Made by a program: the position numbers and the translations under genes. A stretch of DNA of 64,000 nucleotides from positions 1-64,000 of the forward strand of contig JAEUHZ010000047.1 of assembly GCA_016795205.1 (NCBI GenBank). The letters run 5' to 3'. The DNA comes from Planctomycetota bacterium. Its GTDB lineage: Bacteria; Planctomycetota; UBA1135; GCA-002686595. Within the stretch, counting starts at the first letter, position 1; each line of letters opens with the position of its first letter. The notes beneath the pieces are model-generated. The model was not told the DNA's origin, did not search any database, and worked only from the letters and a program-made list of their open reading frames with translations. Positions 7,629-15,686 of this stretch are shown piece after piece.

Positions 7629-10583
7629 TCAGCTCGAGAACCCGCTCTGGTGGGCCGAGCGGAGACGGTCGATCGTGACGTCGAGCACGAGTCCGCCGCG
7701 CACGCCTTCGACACACAGCCGACGCGTCGCGTCGACTGTGCCCACCTGCGCGCAGGGGAGGCCCTCGAAGAAGGCCTCGAACTCGCGCGCGCGCCCGCCC
7801 CCGACTTCGACCAGGAAACGGGAACAGGACTCCGAATACAAGCGGGTCGCGTCGGGATCGAAGCCTGCGGGCAGGTCCGGGCAGGGGACCAGGCCCAGTT
7901 GGATCCGGCAGCCCAGGTCGCCGGCGAAGGCCATCTCGGCCGCGGCCGTGGCCAGTCCGCCCTCGGACAGGTCGTGCGCGGCGAGCACGACCCCGGCGCC
8001 GATGGCGCGGTGCAGCGCGCGGAACAGGCGCGGCGCGGTCGCGAGGTCGGGGCGCGGCGGCGTGCCGCCGCGGGCGCCCAGCAGCGCCAGGTAGTGCGAG
8101 CCGCCCAGCTCGGCCCGCGTGCTCCCGAGCAGGTACAGACGCGACCCGGCGCGCTTGAGGTCCATGCTGACCGTCCGCGCGACGTCGGGGACGATCGACA
8201 GCGCCGTCACGAGCAGCGTCGGAGGGATCGCGATCGAGCGCTCGCCGATCCGGTACTCGTTGTTCAGCGAGTCCTTGCCCGACACGAACGGCGTGCCGTA
8301 GGCGACCGCTGCGCGGTGACAGCCGCGCGCGGCCAGGACCAGGGCTCCGAGGCGGTCGGGCTTCTCGCAATTGCCCCAGGAGAAGTTGTCCAGGATCGCG
8401 GTCCGGTCGGGGTCGCCGCCAACCGCCACGACGTTGCGCAGGGCCTCGTCGATCACGGCCTCGGCCATGGCGCCCGGGTCGAGCTCGCCGTAGCGCGGGC
8501 TGGCCCCGCAGGCGAGGGCGCAGCCCTTCCTCGACGTGGAGAGCGGCTGGAGCACGGCGGCGTCGCCCGGTCCGTCCATGCGCGCGCCGACGAGCGGCTT
8601 CAGCACCGAGCGCCCCTGCACCTCGTGGTCGTACTGCCGGACGATCCACTCCTTGCTGGCGATGTCGGGCAGCGCGAGCAGCCGCAAGAGCAGACCCTCG
8701 TGATCGCGCGCGGGCGGCGCGCCGGGCTCGGCGAAGGCCGGGCGCGACCAGCTGGCCTTGCGCACCGGCCGCGGCGTGCCTTCGTGGAGGAACCCGAGGT
8801 CGAGGTCGCCCACGACCTCGCCGTGGTAGCGCAGGACGAGCCGTCCGGTGCGCGTGAAGCGGCCGATCGCGGTGGCCTCGACGTCCTCGGCGGCGAAGAC
8901 CGCGGCCAGTCGCTCCCAGGACGCCGGGGGGACGGCGAGAACCATGCGCTCCTGGGCCTCGCTGATCCAGATCTCCTCGGGGCGCAGGCCGGGGTACTTC
9001 AACGGCACGAGCTCGAGGTCGACCTCGGCCCCGCACTCGGCGCCCATCTCGCCGACGGCCGAGGACAGGCCGCCCGCGCCGCAGTCCGTGACCGCGCGGT
9101 AGAGGCGCTCGTCGCGCGCACGGAGCAGCGCGTCGAGCACGCGCTTCTCCTCGATCGCGTCACCGATCTGCACCGCGGCCCCCGAGACGATCTCCGACTC
9201 CTCGTGGAGCTCGGCCGAGCTGAAGGTCGCGCCGTGGATCCCGTCGCGCCCGGTGCGCCCGCCGACGACCACGACCAGGTCGCCGGGCTCGACCGACTTC
9301 GTGGCAGCCCAGCGCGGCAGCAGGCCCACGGTCCCGGCGAAGACCAGCGGATTGGCGAGGTAGCCCGGGTGCGACCACACGCCGCCCGAGACCGTCGGGA
9401 TGCCCATGCGGTTGCCGTAGTCGCGCACGCCGGCCACGACGCCGGTGAGGATCCGCGCCGGGTGCATGCAGCCCTTGGGCACCTGCGACTCGGGGAGGTC
9501 GAGCGGGCCCACGAAGAAGGCGTCCGTGTTGGCGATCGGCCGCGCGCCCAGCCCCACGCCCAGGATGTCGCGCACGACCCCGCCGACGCCGGTCCCGGCG
9601 CCGCCGTAGGGATCCAGCGCGCTGGGGTGATTGTGCGTCTCGACCTTGATCGCCAGGTCGAAGCCGTCGTCGAACTCGACGATGCCGGCGTTGTCGTGGA
9701 ACACGCTCACGCACCAGGGTCGGTCGAGCTCCAGCGTCGCGGCCTTGATCGTGCGCTTGAGCAGGTTGTCGATGACCTCGCCCTCGAAGTCGACGATCCC
9801 GGTGAAGGTCTTGTGCTTGCAGTGCTCGCTCCAGGTCTGGGCGATCGTCTCGAGCTCGCAGGCCGTGGGCTCGCGCGCGATCGAGCGGTAGTGGGCCTGG
9901 ATCGCGCGCATCTCGGCCGGGGAGAGCGACAGGTGCCCGTCGCGCGAGATGGCTTCCAGCCGCGCGTCGTCGGCCTCGCGCAGCGGGACACGGACGAGTT
10001 GGTGGCGCGGGCTGGGCGGTGGCGGGCCGAAGTGCAGCGACTCGTCGTCGACCAGCACGTCCTCGATGATCTCGTTGGCGAGCCCCCGCTTGGCCGCGGC
10101 GAGCAGCGTCTCGCGCGCGATCGGCGCGCCGCCTTGTGCGCCGATCTCGTAGCCGCGGAACGTGGCCGTGAACGGGGCCGGCCCGCCCGCTCCGGCGGCG
10201 AGTCCGGCGCGCACCAGCGCGCGACCCACCGTCAACGCCACGGGATCCATCACGCCCGCCTTGCGCGCCACGAGCACGCGCTGCACGCCGGGGCGCGGCG
10301 CCGGGGCGTGCCCGGGCTCGACGATGTGCGCGTCGTCGAGCACGGGATCGGCGAGCACCTCGCGCGCCGCGGCCTCGGCGTCCGCGCGCGTGAGCTCGGG
10401 TGGCAGGAGGTAGCCGCGCACGGTGCTGAGCGCAGCGACGGACACGCCGGCGTCGGCCAGCGCGCGCCGCGCCGCGCTGGCGGCCGGGTCGTCCACGCCC
10501 GCGCGACGCACGACCTCGATGCGCCAGGCGTTGGGCGCGGAGCGCGCGGGTCGGGGAGCGGTCGTGGTCGTCGCGGGGCTCAT
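7629..10583 (-). CDS. purL: Phosphoribosylformylglycinamidine synthase, PurS-like/PurL fusion
   Basis: ATP-dependent FGAM synthetase of purine synthesis, 984 residues. The core carries the PurL signature WSEHCKHKTFTG near residue 251 and the glycine-rich NHPSALDPYGGAGTG loop, followed by two AIRS-type ATP-binding halves. The first 190 residues hold two PurS-like segments, RIEVVRRAGVDDP at 21 and QRVLVARKAGVMDP at 101, each with the K/RxGVxDP motif of stand-alone PurS. The length is between small PurL (about 740) and the large glutaminase-containing form (about 1,300). No separate purS is seen here, and the amidotransferase is the separate downstream purQ. The ATG start gives an ordinary N-terminus. 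Confidence 0.95.
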   Translation of the reverse strand: MSPATTTTAPRPARSAPNAWRIEVVRRAGVDDPAASAARRALADAGVSVAALSTVRGYLLPPELTRADAEAAAREVLADPVLDDAHIVEPGHAPAPRPGVQRVLVARKAGVMDPVALTVGRALVRAGLAAGAGGPAPFTATFRGYEIGAQGGAPIARETLLAAAKRGLANEIIEDVLVDDESLHFGPPPPSPRHQLVRVPLREADDARLEAISRDGHLSLSPAEMRAIQAHYRSIAREPTACELETIAQTWSEHCKHKTFTGIVDFEGEVIDNLLKRTIKAATLELDRPWCVSVFHDNAGIVEFDDGFDLAIKVETHNHPSALDPYGGAGTGVGGVVRDILGVGLGARPIANTDAFFVGPLDLPESQVPKGCMHPARILTGVVAGVRDYGNRMGIPTVSGGVWSHPGYLANPLVFAGTVGLLPRWAATKSVEPGDLVVVVGGRTGRDGIHGATFSSAELHEESEIVSGAAVQIGDAIEEKRVLDALLRARDERLYRAVTDCGAGGLSSAVGEMGAECGAEVDLELVPLKYPGLRPEEIWISEAQERMVLAVPPASWERLAAVFAAEDVEATAIGRFTRTGRLVLRYHGEVVGDLDLGFLHEGTPRPVRKASWSRPAFAEPGAPPARDHEGLLLRLLALPDIASKEWIVRQYDHEVQGRSVLKPLVGARMDGPGDAAVLQPLSTSRKGCALACGASPRYGELDPGAMAEAVIDEALRNVVAVGGDPDRTAILDNFSWGNCEKPDRLGALVLAARGCHRAAVAYGTPFVSGKDSLNNEYRIGERSIAIPPTLLVTALSIVPDVARTVSMDLKRAGSRLYLLGSTRAELGGSHYLALLGARGGTPPRPDLATAPRLFRALHRAIGAGVVLAAHDLSEGGLATAAAEMAFAGDLGCRIQLGLVPCPDLPAGFDPDATRLYSESCSRFLVEVGGGRAREFEAFFEGLPCAQVGTVDATRRLCVEGVRGGLVLDVTIDRLRSAHQSGFSS

Positions 10584-10795
10584 GCGGGGGGGGCAGGCGG
10601 CGAGCAGGGAACCCGGGAGGCGCCGCCCACGCGGTCCGCGCCGCGTCCAGCGCGCCTGCGCCGCCCCTCGCCGAAGCGCGTAGGCTAGCAGAGCCGGGCC
10701 GCCGCTTCTCGCGTGGCAGAGAGGGCTGCTAGAGTCCTACGGGGAGGGGACGGGCCCGAGGCTGGGCAGCAGCCCCCCCGCGAGGATCGCACCGC

Positions 10796-11797
10796 ATGGC
10801 CGACACGAAGAAGCGCAGCGAGGGGAGCAGCCCGGGCATGGCCTTCGAGCGCCCGATCCAGGAGCTCGAGGACAAGCTCTCCGAACTCGAGGCCATCTCC
10901 CTGCGCACGAACATGGACCTGGCGTCCGAGGTCGAGGCGCTGCGGCGCAGGCTCTCCGAGACGATCGAGACGACCTACGCCGGGCTGTCGGCCTGGCAGC
11001 GCGTGTGCGTCGCGCGCCACGACAAGCGCCCCACGGCCCTGGACTTCATCGAGAAGATGCTCGACGAGTTCGTCGAGCTGCACGGCGACAAGGTCTTCGG
11101 CGACGACAAGGCCATCGTGACCGGGCTGGCGCGCTGCGGCGAGCGTCGTTTCCTGCTCGTCGCGCACCGCAAGGGGCGCACGACGAAGGAGCGCATGGCC
11201 TACAACTTCGGCTGCGCGCACCCCGAGGGCTACCGCAAGGCGCTGCGCAAGATGCGCCTCGCCGAGAAGCTCGGCCTGCCGATCGTGTGCCTCGTGAACA
11301 CGCCCGGCGCGTACCCGGGCATCGGCGCCGAGGAGCGCGGCCAGGCGGCCGCCATCGCCGAGAACATCCTCCAGATGTTCTCGATCCGCGTGCCGATCGT
11401 GGTCGTCGTGATCGGCGAGGGCGGCTCGGGGGGCGCGCTGGGCATCGGCGTGGGCGACCGCGTCTACATGATGGAGCACGCCTACTACTCCGTGATCAGC
11501 CCGGAGGGCTGCGCCGCGATCCTGTGGAAGGACGGCGAGAAGACGCCCGACGCGGCCGAGGCGCTCAAGCTCACCGCGCCCGACCTGCTCGACCTCGGCA
11601 TCGTCGACGGGGTCGTGCCCGAGCCCGCGGGCGGCGCGCACCGCGCCCCGCTGGTCGCCATGGCACAGGTGCGGCGGCAGGTGCTCGAGGCGCTCGACGA
11701 GCTCGAGTCGATCCCCCCGAACAGGCTGATCGAGGAGCGCCGGGTCAAGTTCCGCCGCATCGGCGAGATCCCGGGTCGCTTCCCGGTGGTGTCCTGA
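10796..11797 (+). CDS. accA: Acetyl-CoA carboxylase carboxyltransferase subunit alpha
   Basis: The alpha half of the carboxyltransferase that moves CO2 from carboxybiotin to acetyl-CoA, the first committed step of fatty acid synthesis. It is 333 residues, close to the usual 315-320. The N-terminal region with PIQELEDKLSELE and the Crotonase-like carboxyltransferase core with CLVNTPGAYPGIGAEERGQ and VVIGEGGSGGALGIGVGD are typical. The C-terminal AEALKLTAPDLLDLGIVD block also matches. The partner accD is not in this window. The gene stands alone between purL (divergent) and the ECF sigma module. Confidence 0.97.
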   Translation: MADTKKRSEGSSPGMAFERPIQELEDKLSELEAISLRTNMDLASEVEALRRRLSETIETTYAGLSAWQRVCVARHDKRPTALDFIEKMLDEFVELHGDKVFGDDKAIVTGLARCGERRFLLVAHRKGRTTKERMAYNFGCAHPEGYRKALRKMRLAEKLGLPIVCLVNTPGAYPGIGAEERGQAAAIAENILQMFSIRVPIVVVVIGEGGSGGALGIGVGDRVYMMEHAYYSVISPEGCAAILWKDGEKTPDAAEALKLTAPDLLDLGIVDGVVPEPAGGAHRAPLVAMAQVRRQVLEALDELESIPPNRLIEERRVKFRRIGEIPGRFPVVS

Positions 11798-11959
11798 GGG
11801 GCGAGGCAGCGCGCGGGGTTCCCCCATGGCGGCCTCCGCACTCGCAGCGCTGCGCCGGGCGCTCCGGGCCTCCAGCCCGCTCGGGCCCCGGCCCGCTCGC
11901 GCCGATCCGTGCCAACAGCCGCGACGGGCCCGCCGTAGCTCCGCCCGGAGACCCCCCAC

Positions 11960-12715
11960 ATGGCAGAGCGCCGCACCCGACGCGTCGGCCTGGAGGTCGG
12001 CGTGAGCCGCCGGCCCGAGGATGACCGGTCCGCGGGCTCGACCCCCGGCCCGGGCGGCGAGATCGTCGACCCCGAGGGTCAGGCCGTCCTGGAATCCGAG
12101 GGGACGCGCGAGGACCACGAGCTCGTGCGCCGCGCGCAAGGTGGGGAGGAGGCCGCGTTCGCGAGCCTCGTCCGCCGCCACGAGCAGCGCGCGTGGCGCG
12201 TCGCGCGCAACCTCGTCCCCTCGGACGAGGACGCGCAGGACCTCGCCCAAGAGGCCTTCGTGCGGGTCTTCCGCAACCTGGCGTCGTTCGACTTCCAGTA
12301 CCCGTTCACGACCTGGCTCTACCGGATCGTCACCAACCTCGCGATCGACCACCTGCGCCGTCGCCGCCCGGCGGCCAGCACGGCCTCCTTCGAGGCCGAG
12401 GACGGCGATTGGGACCTGGCCGACGCGAACGCGGCACAGCCCTCGGAGGGACTCGAGAGCAGCGAGGTCGCGGCCGAGGTCCGTGACGTCATGAATTCGC
12501 TGGCTCCGCACTTCCAGTCCGTGCTCGTGCTGCGCGAGCTCGAGGGGCTGCCCTGCACCGAGATCGCCAAGATCGTGGGCGCCACGCACGTCACCGTCCG
12601 CTGGCGCCTGCATCGGGGGCGCAAGCTGTTCCAGGAGGAGTGGGAGCGCCGCCAGCGCGTCGCCGCCGCCCGGCGCGGCGCATCCGACGCCAACGACAGA
12701 GAGCGCGGGACGTAG
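11960..12715 (+). CDS. ECF RNA polymerase sigma factor
   Basis: A group-4 sigma factor of 251 residues. Region 2 runs from about residue 60 to 125 (EEAAFASLVRRHEQRAWRVA, DAQDLAQEAFVRVFRNL, PFTTWLYRIVTNLAIDHLRR). Region 4 is about 175-235 (LAPHFQSVLVLRELEGLPCTEIAKI followed by a helix-turn-helix with VTVRWRLHRGRKL). There is no region 1 or 3. The N-terminus of about 50 residues is hydrophilic and family-atypical, so a later start such as the GTG at 12003 is possible; the chosen ATG has GGAG upstream. The anti-sigma factor follows after 21 bases, so its activity is probably held by that membrane protein until an envelope signal arrives. Confidence 0.93.
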   Translation: MAERRTRRVGLEVGVSRRPEDDRSAGSTPGPGGEIVDPEGQAVLESEGTREDHELVRRAQGGEEAAFASLVRRHEQRAWRVARNLVPSDEDAQDLAQEAFVRVFRNLASFDFQYPFTTWLYRIVTNLAIDHLRRRRPAASTASFEAEDGDWDLADANAAQPSEGLESSEVAAEVRDVMNSLAPHFQSVLVLRELEGLPCTEIAKIVGATHVTVRWRLHRGRKLFQEEWERRQRVAAARRGASDANDRERGT

Positions 12716-12736
12716 AACCGCGCGGGAAGACCCACG

Positions 12737-13399
12737 ATGAAGCACGACGAGAACCTGTGCGCCGAGATCCAGAGCACGCTGCCGCTCTACGTGGGCGGCG
12801 ACCTGGAGGCCCAGGCGCTGACCGAGGTGCGCACCCACCTCGTCGCCTGTCCCGCCTGCGCCGAGCGCGCGCTCGCGGCCCGCGCCGCGCGCCGCGAGCT
12901 CGTGGCGGCGCTGCGGATCGACTCGCGCCCCGGGCCGGATCTGTGGGCCGGCGTGCGGGCAGCGCTCGTCGAGGAAGGTGCGCTGCACGTGGCGGCCGCG
13001 CCGCGTGCGTCCCAGACTGCCCGGCGCCGCTCGCTGGGTTTCGCGCTGGCTGCCGCGGCCGCGGCCGTGGTCGTCTCGTTCTGGGTCGGCGCGCGTTGGA
13101 AGGACGCCCAGGCGCCGCGCCCGGACGGCGGGTCGCCACCGATCGCGCGCCAGGAGCGCCTCGTTCCGCCGCCCGAGCCGCTGGCGCCCGAGGCCGGGCC
13201 CCGCGCGGCGCTGGCGGAGTCCAACGACACGGGCCTCGCCGGGCTGCGCCGGCTGGCACCCGGCGAGCGCCCGCTGCGCGACCACGCGCTGCCGATCTTG
13301 GACAGCGGCGCGCTGATCCAGGTCGTGCCGGTGCAACGCGAGCCGGGCGTCCAGCCCGTTGGGCTGCGACACGTCGGCGCGAACGCGCCACGCTGGTAG
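12737..13399 (+). CDS. Membrane anti-sigma factor with zinc-finger (ZAS) domain
   Basis: A 220-residue single-pass membrane protein. The N-terminal cytoplasmic domain has the ZAS motif His34-x3-Cys38-x2-Cys41 (THLVACPAC), the typical sigma-binding fold of ECF anti-sigma factors. One transmembrane helix spans about residues 99-117 (FALAAAAAAVVVSFWVG). About 100 residues then lie outside the membrane, rich in Pro and Ala. It follows the ECF sigma gene by 21 bases and has a GGGAAG ribosome binding site. Partnership with the upstream sigma factor is inferred from gene order and the ZAS motif. Confidence 0.88.
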   Translation: MKHDENLCAEIQSTLPLYVGGDLEAQALTEVRTHLVACPACAERALAARAARRELVAALRIDSRPGPDLWAGVRAALVEEGALHVAAAPRASQTARRRSLGFALAAAAAAVVVSFWVGARWKDAQAPRPDGGSPPIARQERLVPPPEPLAPEAGPRAALAESNDTGLAGLRRLAPGERPLRDHALPILDSGALIQVVPVQREPGVQPVGLRHVGANAPRW

Positions 13400-13495
13400 T
13401 CAGGCATACCCGGCGGCCGCGCGGACCTCTCCCAGCGTCCGTCCGCCGGGATCGAGCGGGCCCAGGAGCACCGCGGGCCCGAGGAGGAAGCAACG

Positions 13496-14596
13496 ATGAT
13501 CGGGACTGTGTGGATCTTGACGACGATGGCGGGCGTGCCGCTCGCGGCTCCCGTGCCGACGGGTGAGCCTGTGCCGAGCCTACGCCGCGTGGCCGTGCCG
13601 GCCAGCGAGTTCGACGCCCAAGCCTGGATCGGGCGGCTCTCGGCGCCCGACCTCGACGCCCGCGAGCGCGCCTTCGCGGAGCTCGTCGAGGAAGCCGTGG
13701 CGAACGACGCCGCGCGCGCGGCGCTGAAGGCTTGGGCGCGGGAGACGGGGCGCGCCGACCTGGCCTGGACGGCGCGGCTCGCCCTGCGCGAGGTCGAGCG
13801 CCGGCCGGGCACGCACCTGCGCGCGCTGAAGTCGTTCGGCGGTGGCGCGTTCGGCGACCTGCGCGGACGCTTCGAGGAGCTCGAGCGCCAGTTCGGGGGC
13901 CTGGACTCCCTGTTCGGTGACCTGCAGCGCGACCTGGACCGCATGTTCCAGGCCCAACCGGATCCTGCGGCCCCGCCCGCCCAGGGTGGGCTGCGGCGCA
14001 GCGAGTCGTTCCGCCTGCAGGTCGGGCCCGAGGGCGTCGAGGTCCAGGTCGACGAGGACGTCGACGGAAAGCGCAGCACGCGCACCTACAAGGGCCGCAC
14101 GCTCGAGGAAGTCCTGGAGGCGAACCCGGAGCTCTCCGAGCGCCTGCGCGCGCAGGGGCCGAACGCGATCCGCGCGCTCCCCGGCGCACGCGGGTGGGCC
14201 TTCCGCGGCCCGACGGTCGTGCGGCCGCCCTGGGGCGCCGAGTTCGACGACGAGCGTTGGAGCGCGCCGGCGCGCCCGCTCGCGCCCCTCGAACCGGGCC
14301 GCACGCGCACGGACGTCCTGGGCGTGACCTACACGAAGCCGTCCGAGGAGGTGCGGCAGCGCCGCAACCTGGAGGAGGGCGTGGGGCTCCTCGTCGAAGG
14401 CACGCAGCCGGGCACGATCGCCTCGGCGTTGGGCGTGCAGGCTGGGGACGTGCTCGTGGCGCTGAACGGGCGCGCCCTCAAGGAGCGTGACGACGTCGTG
14501 GCCGTGCTCAAGGCGCGCGCGGCGGGCGAGCCCGTGAAGCTCGAGCTCGTCGACGCCAAGGGACGGCGCCACACGCTGACCTGGAACGAATCCTGA
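13496..14596 (+). CDS. Exported PDZ-domain protein
   Basis: A 366-residue protein with a signal-peptide-like start (TVWILTTMAGVPLAAP). The first 200 residues are charged and helical, with a segment EELERQFGGLDSLFGDLQRDLDRMF that could be amphipathic or coiled-coil. The last 80 residues form a PDZ domain: GVGLLVEGTQPGTIASALGV, then VQAGDVLVALNGRALKERDD. There is no protease domain, so it is not HtrA. It follows the sigma/anti-sigma pair by 96 bases with a GAGGAGGAA ribosome binding site. It may be a target or a periplasmic sensor of that system. This is context only. Confidence 0.8.
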   Translation: MIGTVWILTTMAGVPLAAPVPTGEPVPSLRRVAVPASEFDAQAWIGRLSAPDLDARERAFAELVEEAVANDAARAALKAWARETGRADLAWTARLALREVERRPGTHLRALKSFGGGAFGDLRGRFEELERQFGGLDSLFGDLQRDLDRMFQAQPDPAAPPAQGGLRRSESFRLQVGPEGVEVQVDEDVDGKRSTRTYKGRTLEEVLEANPELSERLRAQGPNAIRALPGARGWAFRGPTVVRPPWGAEFDDERWSAPARPLAPLEPGRTRTDVLGVTYTKPSEEVRQRRNLEEGVGLLVEGTQPGTIASALGVQAGDVLVALNGRALKERDDVVAVLKARAAGEPVKLELVDAKGRRHTLTWNES

Positions 14597-14651
14597 TCGG
14601 CCGCCGTGCGCCGTCGGTCCCGTTCGAACGGCCGATTCCGCGCGGCGCGCC

Positions 14652-15650
14652 TCAGGGGTTCTTGCGCGCCCGCTCGACCTCGCAGGCGCTGATCAGGTCG
14701 AAGGCGCGCTTGACGTCCGGGCTGTCGACGCCGGCCGTCGACAGCGCGATGTAGCGCTCGGCGTCGGCGATCGCGGCCTCCCACCGGCCCAGGTCGCGTT
14801 GCACGACCGCGCGCATCCCGTGCAGGTCGGCCCGGCCGCGGTTCAGCTCGATCGCGGCGTCGAGCTGCGCCATGGCGCGCTCGAGGCGGTCGAGCTCGTA
14901 CTCCGTGCGCGCGCAGTGCAACCGGGTGGCGACCTCGACGTCCACGAGCGCTTGGATCGTGCGCCGCATCTCCTTCTCCTCGCGATCGCCGATCTGCGTC
15001 TTCTTGAGCTGGCGCTCCCAGTAGTCGCGGTCGAGCTTGAGCGCCTCGAGGAGCTGCCCGCCGCGCGCCAAGCTCTCCTCCGGGCGTCCGAGCAGCGCCT
15101 CGACCCGCTGCAGCCCGTTCAGGGCATCGAGGTTCGACTTCTGGAGCTTCAGCGTGCGCTCGTACCAGCTTCGCGACTCGGTCCACAGCGCGAGGCTCCT
15201 GGCGCGCAACTCGGCGATGCGCTGCTTGGGGTCGGAGGCCTCGGTGACCCGCTTGCCGGCCTCCAGCGCGTCGGCGGCCTCGTCGTGCGCCACGCCCTGG
15301 CGCTCGAGCGACTTGGCCAGACCCAGCGGCGCGCGGAAGTCCTGCTCGTCGGCGATCGAGCGGAAGACCTGCTCGGCCCGCAGCACGTCCTCGGTCGTCC
15401 CGCGGCGCTGCAGGCTCCAGCCCAGGATGAGCCTGAGCTTCAGGTTGTCCGGGTCGATCTCCAGCGCCTTGAGCGACTGCGCCACGGCCCGGTCGTGGTC
15501 GCCGAGCTGGTAGTAGGACTCCGCGGTGTTCGTGTAGATCTCGAGCAGGCTCTGGTCGCGCTCGGAGAGACTCGTCGAGCAGGCGCACAGGAGCAGCGCC
15601 GCGCAGACGGCGAGGGCGCGGGACGCGCGCGGGGTGCGGGGGGCCTTCAT
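14652..15650 (-). CDS. TPR-repeat lipoprotein
   Basis: A 332-residue lipoprotein. The signal peptide ends in LLLCACS, giving a lipobox with Cys as the first mature residue. Several TPR-like helical pairs follow: TAESYYQLGDHDRAVAQSLKAL, LRLILGWSLQRRG, and, nearer the end, ELDRLERAMAQLDAAIELN and ADLHGMRAVVQRDLGRWEAAI. TPRs usually dock other proteins. I start at the ATG that follows a perfect AGGTGA ribosome binding site rather than a GTG nine bases upstream. It faces the PDZ gene tail to tail. The partner is unknown. Confidence 0.8.
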   Translation of the reverse strand: MKAPRTPRASRALAVCAALLLCACSTSLSERDQSLLEIYTNTAESYYQLGDHDRAVAQSLKALEIDPDNLKLRLILGWSLQRRGTTEDVLRAEQVFRSIADEQDFRAPLGLAKSLERQGVAHDEAADALEAGKRVTEASDPKQRIAELRARSLALWTESRSWYERTLKLQKSNLDALNGLQRVEALLGRPEESLARGGQLLEALKLDRDYWERQLKKTQIGDREEKEMRRTIQALVDVEVATRLHCARTEYELDRLERAMAQLDAAIELNRGRADLHGMRAVVQRDLGRWEAAIADAERYIALSTAGVDSPDVKRAFDLISACEVERARKNP

Positions 15651-15686
15651 GGGGGTCACCTGGGAGAGAGAGCGTACTCGACGGGG

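Noticed and set aside
7650-10688. A plus-strand open frame of 1,012 codons antisense to purL
   Set aside because: purL is certain on the minus strand. The antisense product has no recognisable motif and a biased composition.
11911-11940. Possible ECF-type promoter before the sigma gene (CAAC then CGTA, about 17 bases apart)
   Set aside because: The match is short and no similar site was found before the PDZ gene, so autoregulation is only a guess.
14597-14651. Hairpin between the PDZ gene and the TPR lipoprotein gene
   Set aside because: Only a 7-bp outer stem with a 27-base loop could be drawn, too weak to call a terminator.
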